From Phycisphaerae bacterium (GTDB lineage Bacteria > Planctomycetota > Phycisphaerae > Phycisphaerales > UBA1924): DNA of 64,000 nt. The notes below the pieces were generated by a model. It searched no databases, had not been told where the DNA came from, and worked only from the letters and a program-made list of their open reading frames with translations. Location: the NCBI GenBank assembly GCA_014192545.1, contig BJHL01000001.1, forward strand, positions 62,001-126,000. Direction: 5' to 3'. Below are positions 17,757 to 25,988 of the stretch, one piece after another. Positions within the stretch are counted from its first letter, which is position 1; each line of letters starts with the position of its first letter. A program made the position numbers and the translations under genes.

Positions 17757-17943
17757 TGGTTAGCGTCAACTCGCGAATCAATTTCGCGCGTCGTTGAAAT
17801 AAATTCGCCATCTCGCCCGATATCGCTATCTTTGTGCACGCGATTTGCGAGTGCGCACTTCGCGCGGGCCGATTGTTCTCTTGCATCGATGCGTTGGATG
17901 CGCATCTTCGCCTTTCACCCTTGTCGACCGTGCACGGATCCGC

Positions 17944-18624
17944 ATGGCCAAGTCTTCGAAAAAGTCTCGTCAGCCTCGCACGCGTGAAGAATCCACGCGG
18001 ATCGTTGTCGTTTGGATGGCACTCATCGCCGCCATGACTGTTGTCGGCGGCGGCCTCTGGCTCGCCCAAGGCGGCAGGCTCGACAACGTCCAGCCGCTGA
18101 TGGCAACTTCAACCCTACCGACCACTCCCGCCGCGGCACCCTCAGCGCTCGAAGCGGTGCTGCGAACCACCCAGCCCGTGCAAGCCAACCGCTGGCAAGC
18201 CATCGTCATTCACGACACGGGCCAACTGGTGGGCACGCCCGCAACGCTCGACGACCGCGCCCGCTCCATGGGCCTGCGCAGCCTGGGCTACCACTTCGTC
18301 GTCGGCAACGGCAACGGCATGGACGACGGCGAGTTGTTCGTCTCCAGCCGATGGATGCAGCAAGAAGCTGGCGCGCACACCGCCGGTGACAACGCCGACT
18401 GGTTCAACCGCCAAGCCATCGGCATCTGCTTGGTGGGCGACGGCGACCGCCAACGCTTCAGCCCCACCCAGCTCCGCCGAACGATGCAGCTCGCGCAGCT
18501 TCTGGCCCAGCGACTCGGCATCCCCTCCGATCGAGTGTACCTCCACAGCCAAATCGCCCCCACCACTAGCCCGGGCCGATTCTTCCCTGAGGCCGAGCTC
18601 CGCACCAGCCTGCGTGGGCAATAA
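17944..18624 (+). CDS. Membrane-anchored N-acetylmuramoyl-L-alanine amidase (Amidase_2/PGRP family)
   Basis: The 226-residue protein has a short basic cytoplasmic start (MAKSSKKSRQPRTREE), one membrane segment (about residues 20-40) and a zinc amidase domain from about 78 onward. Expected zinc ligands are visible: His in AIVIHDTG, His in EAGAHTAGDN, and a third in the C-terminal block YLHSQIAPTTSPGRFFP, where the family usually has HRD..PG. It would cleave the bond between the glycan and the peptide stem of peptidoglycan. The Asn-Trp-Phe-Asn and GICLVGDGD segments also match the fold. ATG 17944 gives a natural N-terminus; an upstream in-frame extension looks non-coding. About 187 bases upstream separate it from the small lipoprotein. 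Confidence 0.85.
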   Translation: MAKSSKKSRQPRTREESTRIVVVWMALIAAMTVVGGGLWLAQGGRLDNVQPLMATSTLPTTPAAAPSALEAVLRTTQPVQANRWQAIVIHDTGQLVGTPATLDDRARSMGLRSLGYHFVVGNGNGMDDGELFVSSRWMQQEAGAHTAGDNADWFNRQAIGICLVGDGDRQRFSPTQLRRTMQLAQLLAQRLGIPSDRVYLHSQIAPTTSPGRFFPEAELRTSLRGQ

Positions 18625-18869
18625 CGGCCGATCCGCCGGTTTGCGCATCTGTCAAAGGCGACTTCTGCGCCCTTTGTGGGCGCACCGTGCAACCGGCACG
18701 CCATTCAATCGGAAAGAAGGCCGGACAGGCGTCGTGCGTCTGCCGACAGTTCTACGCTTGTCCCCCACGAGCGAGGCTACGCTTGGCTTGCGGTTATCTG
18801 TTTCTATTTGTTCGCCCTCTGTTCGTTTCTCTTTTCGTTACCCAGTGCCAGTATCTTTGCGGGCTTTGC

Positions 18870-19886
18870 ATGGCCGACCCTATTTCGTTCTACAAGCCCA
18901 ACGACATCGTCGAGGGACTGCGCATTCTCCAAGAACTGGGGCAAGGCGCGGCGTCCACGGTGTACCTTGCGCAGGATCCTAAAGACAAACAGATCTGGGC
19001 CTTGAAGCACGTCCACCGGTCCAACGAGAAGGACGATCGCTTCCTCGATCAAGCCGAGTACGAGTACAAGGTTGCCAAGGAACTAAACCATCCCAACCTG
19101 CGATCGATTCCGCGGATGCACAAGCTGCGGAAGCTGCTGACCGTCACCGACCTCTTCCTGGTGATGGAGTTTGCCGACGGCTACAGCATGGACAAGAAGC
19201 GCCCCAAGACATATGAGGATGCCTTGGAGATTTTCTGCCAGACCGCCAGCGCGCTGCGGCACATGCACGAGAAGGGCTTTGTGCACGCCGACATGAAGCC
19301 CAACAACATCATGGTCGCGCCGGGGCCGCTGGTAAAAGTTGTGGACCTAGGCCAGAGTTGCAAGATCGGCACGATCAAGCCGCGCATTCAGGGCACACCT
19401 GATTACATCGCGCCCGAGCAGGTGATGCGCCAGCCGATCACTGAAAAGACCGACATCTACAACCTCGGCGCGACGATGTACTGGACCATCACGCGCAAGA
19501 CTGTGCCCACGCCGCTCAACAGCAAGAACGAAAACAGTTTGGTTGATCGCGTGGACCCGAGCCTGATGCCTAAGCCGACTCCGGTGATGGAGATCGACCC
19601 CAAGTGCCATCCGAAGTTGGCGGAACTCATCATGCACTGCGTGGAGATTGATGCGGCTGACCGCCCGGAAAACATGGGCTACGTGTGCGACCGCTTGCAA
19701 CTGACGCTCGGCATGGTGCGTGCCCAAAAAAAAGCGAGTGACGCCAAAGCCTCGGGCGACAGCGGACTCATGGACGGCACCAAAGGCGGCAGTTCCGCTG
19801 GCAACTCTGGCAGCGGCATGAATCTTGACAACAAGAGCGCGTCGACGAGTGTGCTGGGGGTCAAGTTCAAGGATCAGGGCAAGTAA
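18870..19886 (+). CDS. Serine/threonine protein kinase (non-RD type)
   Basis: The 338-residue protein has a full kinase domain: glycine loop LGQGAASTVYLA near residues 23-34, the ATP-anchoring Lys in WALKHV (about 46), catalytic loop HADMKPNN (Asp about 141, Asn about 146), DLG in place of DFG (about 159), GTPDYIAPEQ in the activation segment and DIYNLGATMYW. The canonical HRD arginine is replaced by Ala, so activation-loop phosphorylation may not control it in the usual way. No membrane segment or PASTA/sensor domain is present; residues after about 285 form a low-complexity Gly/Ser/Lys tail. ATG 18870 is chosen because upstream in-frame sequence looks like intergenic TCTGTT-rich repeat. The substrate is unknown. 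Confidence 0.9.
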   Translation: MADPISFYKPNDIVEGLRILQELGQGAASTVYLAQDPKDKQIWALKHVHRSNEKDDRFLDQAEYEYKVAKELNHPNLRSIPRMHKLRKLLTVTDLFLVMEFADGYSMDKKRPKTYEDALEIFCQTASALRHMHEKGFVHADMKPNNIMVAPGPLVKVVDLGQSCKIGTIKPRIQGTPDYIAPEQVMRQPITEKTDIYNLGATMYWTITRKTVPTPLNSKNENSLVDRVDPSLMPKPTPVMEIDPKCHPKLAELIMHCVEIDAADRPENMGYVCDRLQLTLGMVRAQKKASDAKASGDSGLMDGTKGGSSAGNSGSGMNLDNKSASTSVLGVKFKDQGK

Positions 19887-20116
19887 GACCGAACGCGGAG
19901 GAAAACAGAGTGAGGCAGAGCTAGACCGAGCGGCGTGACTGTCTGGATACGTTCACCGTCACTTTGCCGAGTCTGAATTTGCGCACGCAACCGCACCCTT
20001 CTTGCTCTTGTCTATGACCTTTGTGTCTTTCTCGAGCACGTTTTCCTCGTGTCCTCAACGAACACTCTGTCTTCCTCTGTGTTCAAGTCTTCGAGTCTTC
20101 AAGTCTTCGAGTTTCC

Positions 20117-21049
20117 ATGTCTTCCTACCCCCTCCAACGCCCGCCGCTTGAGCTGAGTGATGCTGATAGCGTCATCGATGCACTCATGGCTGGCACCAGG
20201 GCGAACATGGAAGCCGCGTGCCGGCGCGGCAGCATCGACAGCATCGATGCGCCGGGCAAGTTGATTGCCACTGGCGATTTGCACGACAATCCCGTGGCGT
20301 TTGCGAAGCTGGTGCGACTTGCGAACATGACGCTCAACGAAGCCGGGCTCGAGCAAGCAGCCCCGACGGGCGAGCTTTGCCACCTGACGCTGCACGAGAT
20401 CATCCACAGCGATCGCCTTGTGAACGGCATGGACATGAGCTACCGCGCACTGGTGCGCGTGGCTGATTTGAAAGCTCGCTTTCCCGAGCACGTCCACGTA
20501 CTGCTGGGCAACCACGAGCTTGCGCAGTACACCAACGCCGGCGTACTCAAAGACGGCGTGCGCTGCGTTGATGTCTTCAACGACGCTGTCGAGTTCACGT
20601 TTGGCGATGATGCGCCGCGCGTTGACGAAGCTTGCAAGGCGTTTATCCGTTCGCTGCCCATCGCACTCGAAATTCACACGCCTCGCGGCACGATTCTGTG
20701 TGCTCACAGCGTGCCTGCGGCCGCGGGTATCGCGCGGTTTGACACGCAGATCATCCGCCGCGACCTGCATGACGATGACTACATCCCGCGCACCGGCAGC
20801 GCGTACTTGATGACATGGGGCCGTGGCTACGACGAGCAGAGCCTCGAAGACCTCGTCGAACGCTGGGGCGTGTATATGTTCATTTTGGGCCACGAAAAGG
20901 CCGAAGATGGCGTGAAGTTCGTGCAGCCCAACGCGATCATCCTCGCAAGCGACCACGAACGAGGCACGTATCTGCCGATTGATCTGAGCGACCCGCCAAC
21001 GCCTGCGAATGCGGTGAGCAGGGTGAAATGGCTTGCGCAGGTTGTGTGA
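20117..21049 (+). CDS. Cytoplasmic calcineurin-like metallophosphoesterase
   Basis: The 310-residue protein has a metallophosphatase core: ATGDLHDN (first metal block), a later segment VHVLLGNHELAQ (GNHE block), a CAHSVP histidine region and LGHEKA near residue 250 for the remaining ligands. It has no signal peptide. Such proteins are phosphoprotein or nucleotide phosphatases; the substrate is not predictable. ATG 20117 is preferred because the upstream frame consists of TCTTCGAG-type repeats. The preceding 230 bp contain these CTTCGAGTCTTCAAGTC repeats and no gene. It converges on the 5'-nucleotidase gene, with a shared terminator in between. The upstream neighbour is a Ser/Thr kinase, so a kinase/phosphatase pairing is conceivable but not shown. 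Confidence 0.82.
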   Translation: MSSYPLQRPPLELSDADSVIDALMAGTRANMEAACRRGSIDSIDAPGKLIATGDLHDNPVAFAKLVRLANMTLNEAGLEQAAPTGELCHLTLHEIIHSDRLVNGMDMSYRALVRVADLKARFPEHVHVLLGNHELAQYTNAGVLKDGVRCVDVFNDAVEFTFGDDAPRVDEACKAFIRSLPIALEIHTPRGTILCAHSVPAAAGIARFDTQIIRRDLHDDDYIPRTGSAYLMTWGRGYDEQSLEDLVERWGVYMFILGHEKAEDGVKFVQPNAIILASDHERGTYLPIDLSDPPTPANAVSRVKWLAQVV

Positions 21050-21072
21050 GGCGAGCCGGGAGCATGCAAATG

Positions 21073-21102
21073 AAAACGCGAGCCGATTGGGGCTCGCGTT
21101 TT
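21073..21102. terminator. Bidirectional intrinsic terminator
   Basis: A perfect 12-bp stem AAAACGCGAGCC (21073-21084) / GGCTCGCGTTTT (21091-21102) with a 6-base loop sits between two convergent genes. T-runs are present on both strands, so it can serve both transcripts. Confidence 0.85.
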
Positions 21103-21150
21103 TCATGAAGTGACGAGTTGGTTGCGTTCCGCGAAGGCTCAGTTATTGGC

Positions 21151-23055
21151 TTAGTTGCTGCGGATGATGCGACCTTGGCCCGCGGCGGGGTAGTCTTGGC
21201 TGCTGACCTGACCACCCAGAGCCTGGGTCAAGTAGTTGAAGAACGCGCGCTGGTAGGTGGTGCCCAGGCGCGTGTACGGAATGGCGTTGAAGGGGAAGCT
21301 GTCGCCGCCTTGGGCCGTGAAGTCGATGGTGGCCATGTTGACGCTGGGCGCGCCGGGGACGACTGCACCGTTGCGGACGAGCACACGGCCATCATTGAGG
21401 ACGATGTCGCGAATGCGCGTACCTGGCGTGATGCTGAAGATGCGGTCGCCGGCTGGCGTCGTGCTCGTCTGCGTCACGGTTTGGGCGGTGCGGCCGATGG
21501 TTTCGTAGCGGATGCGCATGCCCGCGATTTGCAGGAAGCGGCCGTCGGCGGCGGGGATGCGGCTGACGGAGTTTTCCAGCAGTTCCTTCAGTTTGGCGGG
21601 CGTGACGTTGGGGACAATGGTGAGGTAGTTGAGGAAGGGGAGCTGGTCGTAGGTGTACTTCTCACTGATGTTGCCTGCAGGCAGCACGCTGTCAAGGCGG
21701 ATGCCACCACCGTTCTGGATGGCGACATCGGCAAGGGGCAGACCGGCGGCGGGAGCGAGCTGGTTCGCTTGCCAGAGGATGGAATCGGCAATGATGTTGC
21801 CAACATTGGTTTCGCTGACGCGAACGCCCACACCTGCCACGCTGCGGCGGCTGTCGAGCGCGACGTTGGCGGTTGCGATGATGTTGTTGGCGAGTGCCGC
21901 GTTGGCGGTTGCGAGCGGAGCTTCGATCTGGCTTTGGATAACAGCATCGGGCGCGACCGCATCAGGAGCAACGCCGCTGACGCGCAGCGGATTGCTTGCT
22001 GGGTCAACGGTGATGAGATTGCCCGCGTTGTCAAAGCCTGCGATCAGACGACCCAGGTACTTGTACTCGCCACCCGTCGTAACGATCGGGGTGTTGACGC
22101 CCGCTGCGTTGAGAGCAAAGCGGGGGTAGCCTGTGCCGCCCGAAGCTGGGCCGCCCGCGTTGATGGTGTCGCCAGGGACAAGCAGCGTCCCAGGGTTGGC
22201 CATGAGTTCGCTGCCACCGCCGGAGATGACGATATCGACACCCGTGAGTTGCTGGGTCATCTCAATTTCAGCGCTCAAACCTTGCAAGTGAGTGCTGACG
22301 ATGATGATGTTGACGCCTTGGTTGGTCAGAGCGTTGATCTGGGCCTGCACTGCAGGAACAACCGCGCCAATTGTCACAAAACGCGGCGTGCTGATCGTGT
22401 TCAACGCCTCAGTGGTCGCACCAATGATGCCGACCTGGCGGCCCGCGACCGTGACGACTTTGGACGACGCGAGCTTGTTCGCGGCGACCTGAGCTTGAAG
22501 CGTGGGTTCGGCTGCATAGCCAAGATTGCTGCTGATAAAGGTCGTGGCGTTGGTGCCTTGGATGAGGTTGGCCAGCGTTTCAGGACCAGCGTCAAAGTCG
22601 TGGTTCCCCAGCGTCATGGCGCTGTAGCCGATCAGGTCGAAGAGGCGGGAGTCGTAGTAAGGCACGCCTTGAGCGATGGAGATGTCGAGGTTGATGCCCG
22701 GAAGGATGTTGTCTCCGGAAGAAACCATGACCCACCCCTGAGCAACGCCGTCGAGGCGAGGTGTGCCGGCTTGCGCTTTGCTCTGGTTGACCAGCGAGGT
22801 GAAGCGTGCAGCGCCGCCGAAGCCCGCTTGCGCGCCCGTGAGCGGCAGCACGCGGCATTCGCCGTCGTTGTTGTGCAGCACATGCAGCCAGAACGTGATG
22901 GGTGAGCCCAGTTGGTTCACGCCGTACTCATCTTCGAGTGCTTGCAGAATGCGATTATCGAGCTTGGTGGTTTGTGGTTGAGAAAAAACAGCCTTTTGAG
23001 CCATCGCGGGCGAGGAAATCGCAAGCCCGGCGAGCAGAGCGAGAAGCGTCTTCAT
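21151..23055 (-). CDS. Secreted 5'-nucleotidase / metallophosphoesterase (UshA-like)
   Basis: The 634-residue protein has a signal peptide (MKTLLALLAGLAISSPAMA). The metallophosphoesterase domain shows HNNDGE, MVSSGDNILPG, AMTLGNHDFDAG, ISSNLG and STHLQG, the usual metal blocks of the UshA/CD73 family. The C-terminal nucleotide-binding domain has ADVAIQNGGGIR, the family's base-stacking region, and the terminal TIDFTAQGGDSFPF. It probably hydrolyses extracellular or periplasmic nucleotides to nucleosides and phosphate. AAGGA nine bases before ATG supports the start. It follows the PEP-CTERM-like gene by 45 bases on the same strand, so the two are likely co-transcribed. Confidence 0.9.
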   Translation of the reverse strand: MKTLLALLAGLAISSPAMAQKAVFSQPQTTKLDNRILQALEDEYGVNQLGSPITFWLHVLHNNDGECRVLPLTGAQAGFGGAARFTSLVNQSKAQAGTPRLDGVAQGWVMVSSGDNILPGINLDISIAQGVPYYDSRLFDLIGYSAMTLGNHDFDAGPETLANLIQGTNATTFISSNLGYAAEPTLQAQVAANKLASSKVVTVAGRQVGIIGATTEALNTISTPRFVTIGAVVPAVQAQINALTNQGVNIIIVSTHLQGLSAEIEMTQQLTGVDIVISGGGSELMANPGTLLVPGDTINAGGPASGGTGYPRFALNAAGVNTPIVTTGGEYKYLGRLIAGFDNAGNLITVDPASNPLRVSGVAPDAVAPDAVIQSQIEAPLATANAALANNIIATANVALDSRRSVAGVGVRVSETNVGNIIADSILWQANQLAPAAGLPLADVAIQNGGGIRLDSVLPAGNISEKYTYDQLPFLNYLTIVPNVTPAKLKELLENSVSRIPAADGRFLQIAGMRIRYETIGRTAQTVTQTSTTPAGDRIFSITPGTRIRDIVLNDGRVLVRNGAVVPGAPSVNMATIDFTAQGGDSFPFNAIPYTRLGTTYQRAFFNYLTQALGGQVSSQDYPAAGQGRIIRSN

Positions 23056-23100
23056 GGGAATGGTCCTTTGTTATTGCTGGATTGGAAAACGAAAGGTGAA

Positions 23101-23892
23101 TCAGAGAGCGCGACGACGACGACCGCAGGCGACTGCGCCGGCGATGACCAACGCGAATGAACCGGGCGCGGGAATGAACGCGATGCCGGAGAAGCCGCCG
23201 ACGCCGTGAGCGCCGATGAGCGTCGCCGCGCCGGTTGCACGATCGATGCTGAAAAGACTCGCGCCATCGCTCGCGAGCAGTTGCTGGGTGGCGTGATTGA
23301 AAGTCAGACCGGCGGTGGCGACACTGGCCGTACCCGTCGCGCCGATCACCGTTGCTGCGCCAGTCGCGAGGTTGAACTCGACGAATTCATCCGCGAGTGA
23401 GCTGTTGCTGACGAGGCCGAAGAGGCGGAAGGACGGATCGAAAGCGAGCCCCGAAACGTCAAAGGAGCTGAGCCCTGATGCGCCGACATTCGACCACGCC
23501 GCCGGACCAGTGGTGCTGGCGTGGAGATTGTCGAAGATGGTGGTGAATCGCCGACCCGTGGTCGGGAGGATCGCCAGACCGCTTTCGGGGGTGAGGGTGG
23601 CACCGTCTTCGAGCAACGTCGAGGCACCCGTCAGCGTGTTGAGAGTGAAGACGTCGCCCGCGACAGTGTGCGCGAGCAAAGCGTTGGCGTTGGGATCAAA
23701 CGTGATGTCAGAAATCTGCCGAAGGCCCGTGCTCCCAATCAGCGTCGCTGCACCGGTGGTTGCGTTGATGCTGTAAAGGTTCTGGGTGCCCGTGGGCGAG
23801 AAGTCGCCGACGCCAAACAGTTGAGCGTGGGCCAAGGAGCCCGCGCCTGCGAGCGCGAAAGAGCTCACGAGCGAACGTGTGAAACGAGTCAT
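23101..23892 (-). CDS. Secreted repeat protein with PEP-CTERM-like sorting tail
   Basis: The 263-residue protein has a signal peptide (MTRFTRSLVSSFALAG ... AHAQ). The body contains degenerate blade-like repeats around the phrase T-T-G-A-A-T-L-I-G (NATTGAATLIG, DRATGAATLIG, LATGAATVIG), like a beta-propeller with DUF4394-type repeats. The C-terminus is IPAPGSFALVIAG followed by a short hydrophobic stretch and CGRRRRAL. This is the tripartite motif/membrane/basic layout of PEP-CTERM signals in the PAPG form common in Phycisphaerae, which directs processing by exosortase in other bacteria. No exosortase gene is in this window. It is upstream of a secreted 5'-nucleotidase. Confidence 0.82.
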   Translation of the reverse strand: MTRFTRSLVSSFALAGAGSLAHAQLFGVGDFSPTGTQNLYSINATTGAATLIGSTGLRQISDITFDPNANALLAHTVAGDVFTLNTLTGASTLLEDGATLTPESGLAILPTTGRRFTTIFDNLHASTTGPAAWSNVGASGLSSFDVSGLAFDPSFRLFGLVSNSSLADEFVEFNLATGAATVIGATGTASVATAGLTFNHATQQLLASDGASLFSIDRATGAATLIGAHGVGGFSGIAFIPAPGSFALVIAGAVACGRRRRAL

Positions 23893-24053
23893 GCTGTCTC
23901 TCCTCTGCTGCTCAGGTCAACGTCGCACGCGCGAGGAAGCTTGAGCAGATAGACCCTAGCGGCCCGCGGCGGCAAGGGTGTTCAGGTTGCGCGCAGAGGG
24001 CGCGAAGAGTGGGTGAGCAACTGGATGAGTTTGTGCGGAATGTCTCGGGAAAG

Positions 24054-25088
24054 TCAGGGTTGTCGTGCATCCTGTTCGCGCATCCTCGCGAGTGCAACGT
24101 CGAGCCACGTCACGGGGTCGGTTGTGGTATCAATCCACACACTACCCGGCTTCATACGCAGTCGTTTGAGCCATGTGCGCTGGTTCTTGGCGAATCGCCT
24201 AGTCTGAATTTTGATCTGCTCCACCGCGTCCTCGAGCGATGCGCGACGTTCGAGATGCTCGATCAACTGCTTGTACCCGAGCGCCTCGCGCGATTGCACG
24301 CCTAGTGCGCCTGCCGCGTGCAACGCACGCACTTCGTCGAGAAAACCTCGTTCCATCATCAACTTCACACGGGCATTGATGCGCCGGTTGATGAGTTCGA
24401 CGGGCCAATCGAGACCGATGAGCACGGTGGGCCGCCCCTCCGGAGCGGCAGGCATTTGCATCTTTTCTTCAGTTTCGCTCGCTTGAGAGTCACTCCCGCC
24501 CGGGACGGGCGGGCTACCAGTCCACTGCGACTGCTGCTCGCTAATCGGCACGCCCGTCAGCCGAAAAACTTCAATCGCGCGGATCGTCCGTCGCTCGTCA
24601 TTCGCATGAATGCGCGCCGCCGCTGCGGGATCGACACGTTCAAGCTCGGCTCGCAATGCCACCAGCCCCATCGCTCGAAGTTGTTCGCGAAGGGCTTCGT
24701 CCGCCGCTGGCCCTTCAAACATGCCGTCAACCAGCAGCTTCACATACAAGTGCGTGCCGCCCACGACAATCGGCGTGATGCTCTTCGCGAAGCAATCGTC
24801 AATGGTCTGCTTTGCGCGTTTGAGCCAGTCGCTCGCAGAAAAACTCTCGCGCGGATCAACGATGTCGATGAGCAGGTGTTCGATACCTTGCCGTTCGTCC
24901 ACAGTTGGCTTCGCAGTGCCGATGTCCATGCCGCGATAAATCTGATACGCATCCGCCGCGAGAATCGCAGTGCGGCGGCCTTGCGATTGCAGCGCGAGCG
25001 CGAGCCGCACCGCAAGATCACTCTTGCCGCCCGCAGTTGGACCGACGATGATTGGGTACGCGTTGGGCACAGCGGCAAACTCACTCAC
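24054..25088 (-). CDS. miaA: tRNA dimethylallyltransferase MiaA, with internal 31-residue insert
   Basis: MiaA adds a dimethylallyl group to A37 of tRNAs that read codons starting with U. The P-loop IIVGPTAGGKSDLAV is near the start. Further motifs are DAYQIYRGMDIGTAKP, HLLIDIVDP, FSASDWLKRA, PIVVGGTHLYVKLLVDG, RRTIRAIEV and the C-terminal KIQTRRFAKNQRTWLKRL. GTG 25088 puts about twelve residues before the P-loop, usual for the family; a longer start to 25151 is possible. Between the SEQQSQW and VLIGLDWP blocks, 31 additional codons coincide with a palindromic element (24426-24518). The MiaA product is the substrate for MiaB, also encoded in this window (45941). It diverges from a PAP2 phosphatase. 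Confidence 0.95.
   Translation of the reverse strand: MSEFAAVPNAYPIIVGPTAGGKSDLAVRLALALQSQGRRTAILAADAYQIYRGMDIGTAKPTVDERQGIEHLLIDIVDPRESFSASDWLKRAKQTIDDCFAKSITPIVVGGTHLYVKLLVDGMFEGPAADEALREQLRAMGLVALRAELERVDPAAAARIHANDERRTIRAIEVFRLTGVPISEQQSQWTGSPPVPGGSDSQASETEEKMQMPAAPEGRPTVLIGLDWPVELINRRINARVKLMMERGFLDEVRALHAAGALGVQSREALGYKQLIEHLERRASLEDAVEQIKIQTRRFAKNQRTWLKRLRMKPGSVWIDTTTDPVTWLDVALARMREQDARQP
24426..24518 (-). repeat. 93-bp in-frame element with inverted-repeat ends inside miaA
   Basis: The left end GGTGGGCCGCCCCTCCGG and the right end, read inverted, GGTAGCCCGCCCGTCCCGG are near-identical terminal inverted repeats. The segment is exactly 31 codons, on codon boundaries, encoding a Gly/Pro/Ser/Glu-rich linker starting G-S-P-P-V-P-G-G. 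Without it the two flanking blocks join as a normal MiaA. The right arm has a close copy, ACTCCCGCCCCGGAGGGGCG, beside the guaA relic at 52930-52958. Confidence 0.72.
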
Positions 25089-25184
25089 GCGGCGAGAGTA
25101 CGAGCGTGAAGCGACGGGCGAAATACACAGGACGAGCGAAGCAGACGGCAAGCGATCAACGCGAGAGCACGCCTACAACAGAGC

Positions 25185-25979
25185 GTGACTGACGGCCGAT
25201 CCAATACTGCAACGCACGCTACCGACGCATCAACGACTGCCGCGCCAGTCGGCGCGATCACGGCATTCATGACGGCATCCATGACCGCTCGCCGGGCGTG
25301 TTTTCTGCTGGGCGGAGCGATTCTTGCCAGCGTCGCCGCCATGCCGGCGGATGCGTGGGTCATGACGCACATTGGTCCGTATCAAGGCGGGCTGTCGAGC
25401 AAACTCGGTGGCGATCTGGTTCGCGAAATGGAATTCGTGCAGCAGTTTGGCGCGGTGACCAGCATGGTCATCGCGGGCATTGTCATCTTGTTGCTCGACC
25501 CCGCGAAGCGACGCGGCGTGCTGCAGTTTGCCATCGCGCTTGCCATCAACGGCTTGATCGGACACGCACTCAAGGTTCTCGCAGGGCGTCCGCGTCCGCG
25601 CGTGTTGTTCGACAACACGCCGCAAGCGGGCTTCGAGTCGCCCATGCACTTTGCCTTCGCGTGGACCAAGTACCCGCTGCCGCGCACGAGCGAGGATGGC
25701 AGCACCACGTATTTGCTCGCGCATAGTTGGGAATGGTGGAAGGGAATCAGCAGCGACCTGGCAAGCTACCCAAGTAGCCACGCGATGGCGAGTGCCTGCG
25801 CAGCGGCCTGTTTGGCCCACCTCTACCCGCGACTTTCGCCGCTGGTCTTCACGCTCGCAATCATCGTTGCGATTTGCCGCGTGGCGTTTGGGGCGCATTA
25901 TTCGAGTGATGTTATTTTCGGCAGCACGGCGGGATTTGTGATTGGGGCGATGGTGATGCAGCGCAGCAGCCGCACCTGA
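25185..25979 (+). CDS. PAP2-family membrane phosphatase
   Basis: The protein is up to 264 residues with several hydrophobic segments. The three phosphatase motifs are intact: KVLAGRPRPR (C1), YPSSHAMASACA (C2) and CRVAFGAHYSSDVIFG (C3). Members hydrolyse phosphatidate, undecaprenyl pyrophosphate or similar phosphate esters at the membrane; the exact lipid here is unknown. GTG 25185 is the longest start, while ATG codons at 25269 and 25281 may be the true one because the first 28 residues are polar and Thr/Ala-rich. It converges on the DUF1963 gene with a 9-bp gap. With uppP in the window there are two candidate undecaprenyl-phosphate phosphatases. Confidence 0.88.
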   Translation: MTDGRSNTATHATDASTTAAPVGAITAFMTASMTARRACFLLGGAILASVAAMPADAWVMTHIGPYQGGLSSKLGGDLVREMEFVQQFGAVTSMVIAGIVILLLDPAKRRGVLQFAIALAINGLIGHALKVLAGRPRPRVLFDNTPQAGFESPMHFAFAWTKYPLPRTSEDGSTTYLLAHSWEWWKGISSDLASYPSSHAMASACAAACLAHLYPRLSPLVFTLAIIVAICRVAFGAHYSSDVIFGSTAGFVIGAMVMQRSSRT

Positions 25980-25988
25980 GTCGCAAGT

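Noticed and set aside
21118..22905. Long open frame antisense to the secreted 5'-nucleotidase
   Set aside because: It mirrors a well-conserved gene on the other strand, has no family motifs and arises from high GC content. Similar antisense frames at 36470-38680, 53787-55019 and 59073-60521 were dismissed for the same reason.
24121..24170. Possible frameshift in miaA near its C-terminus
   Set aside because: The frame is continuous and the C-terminal block RRFAKNQRTWLKRL is present; the extra length is explained by the 31-codon insert.
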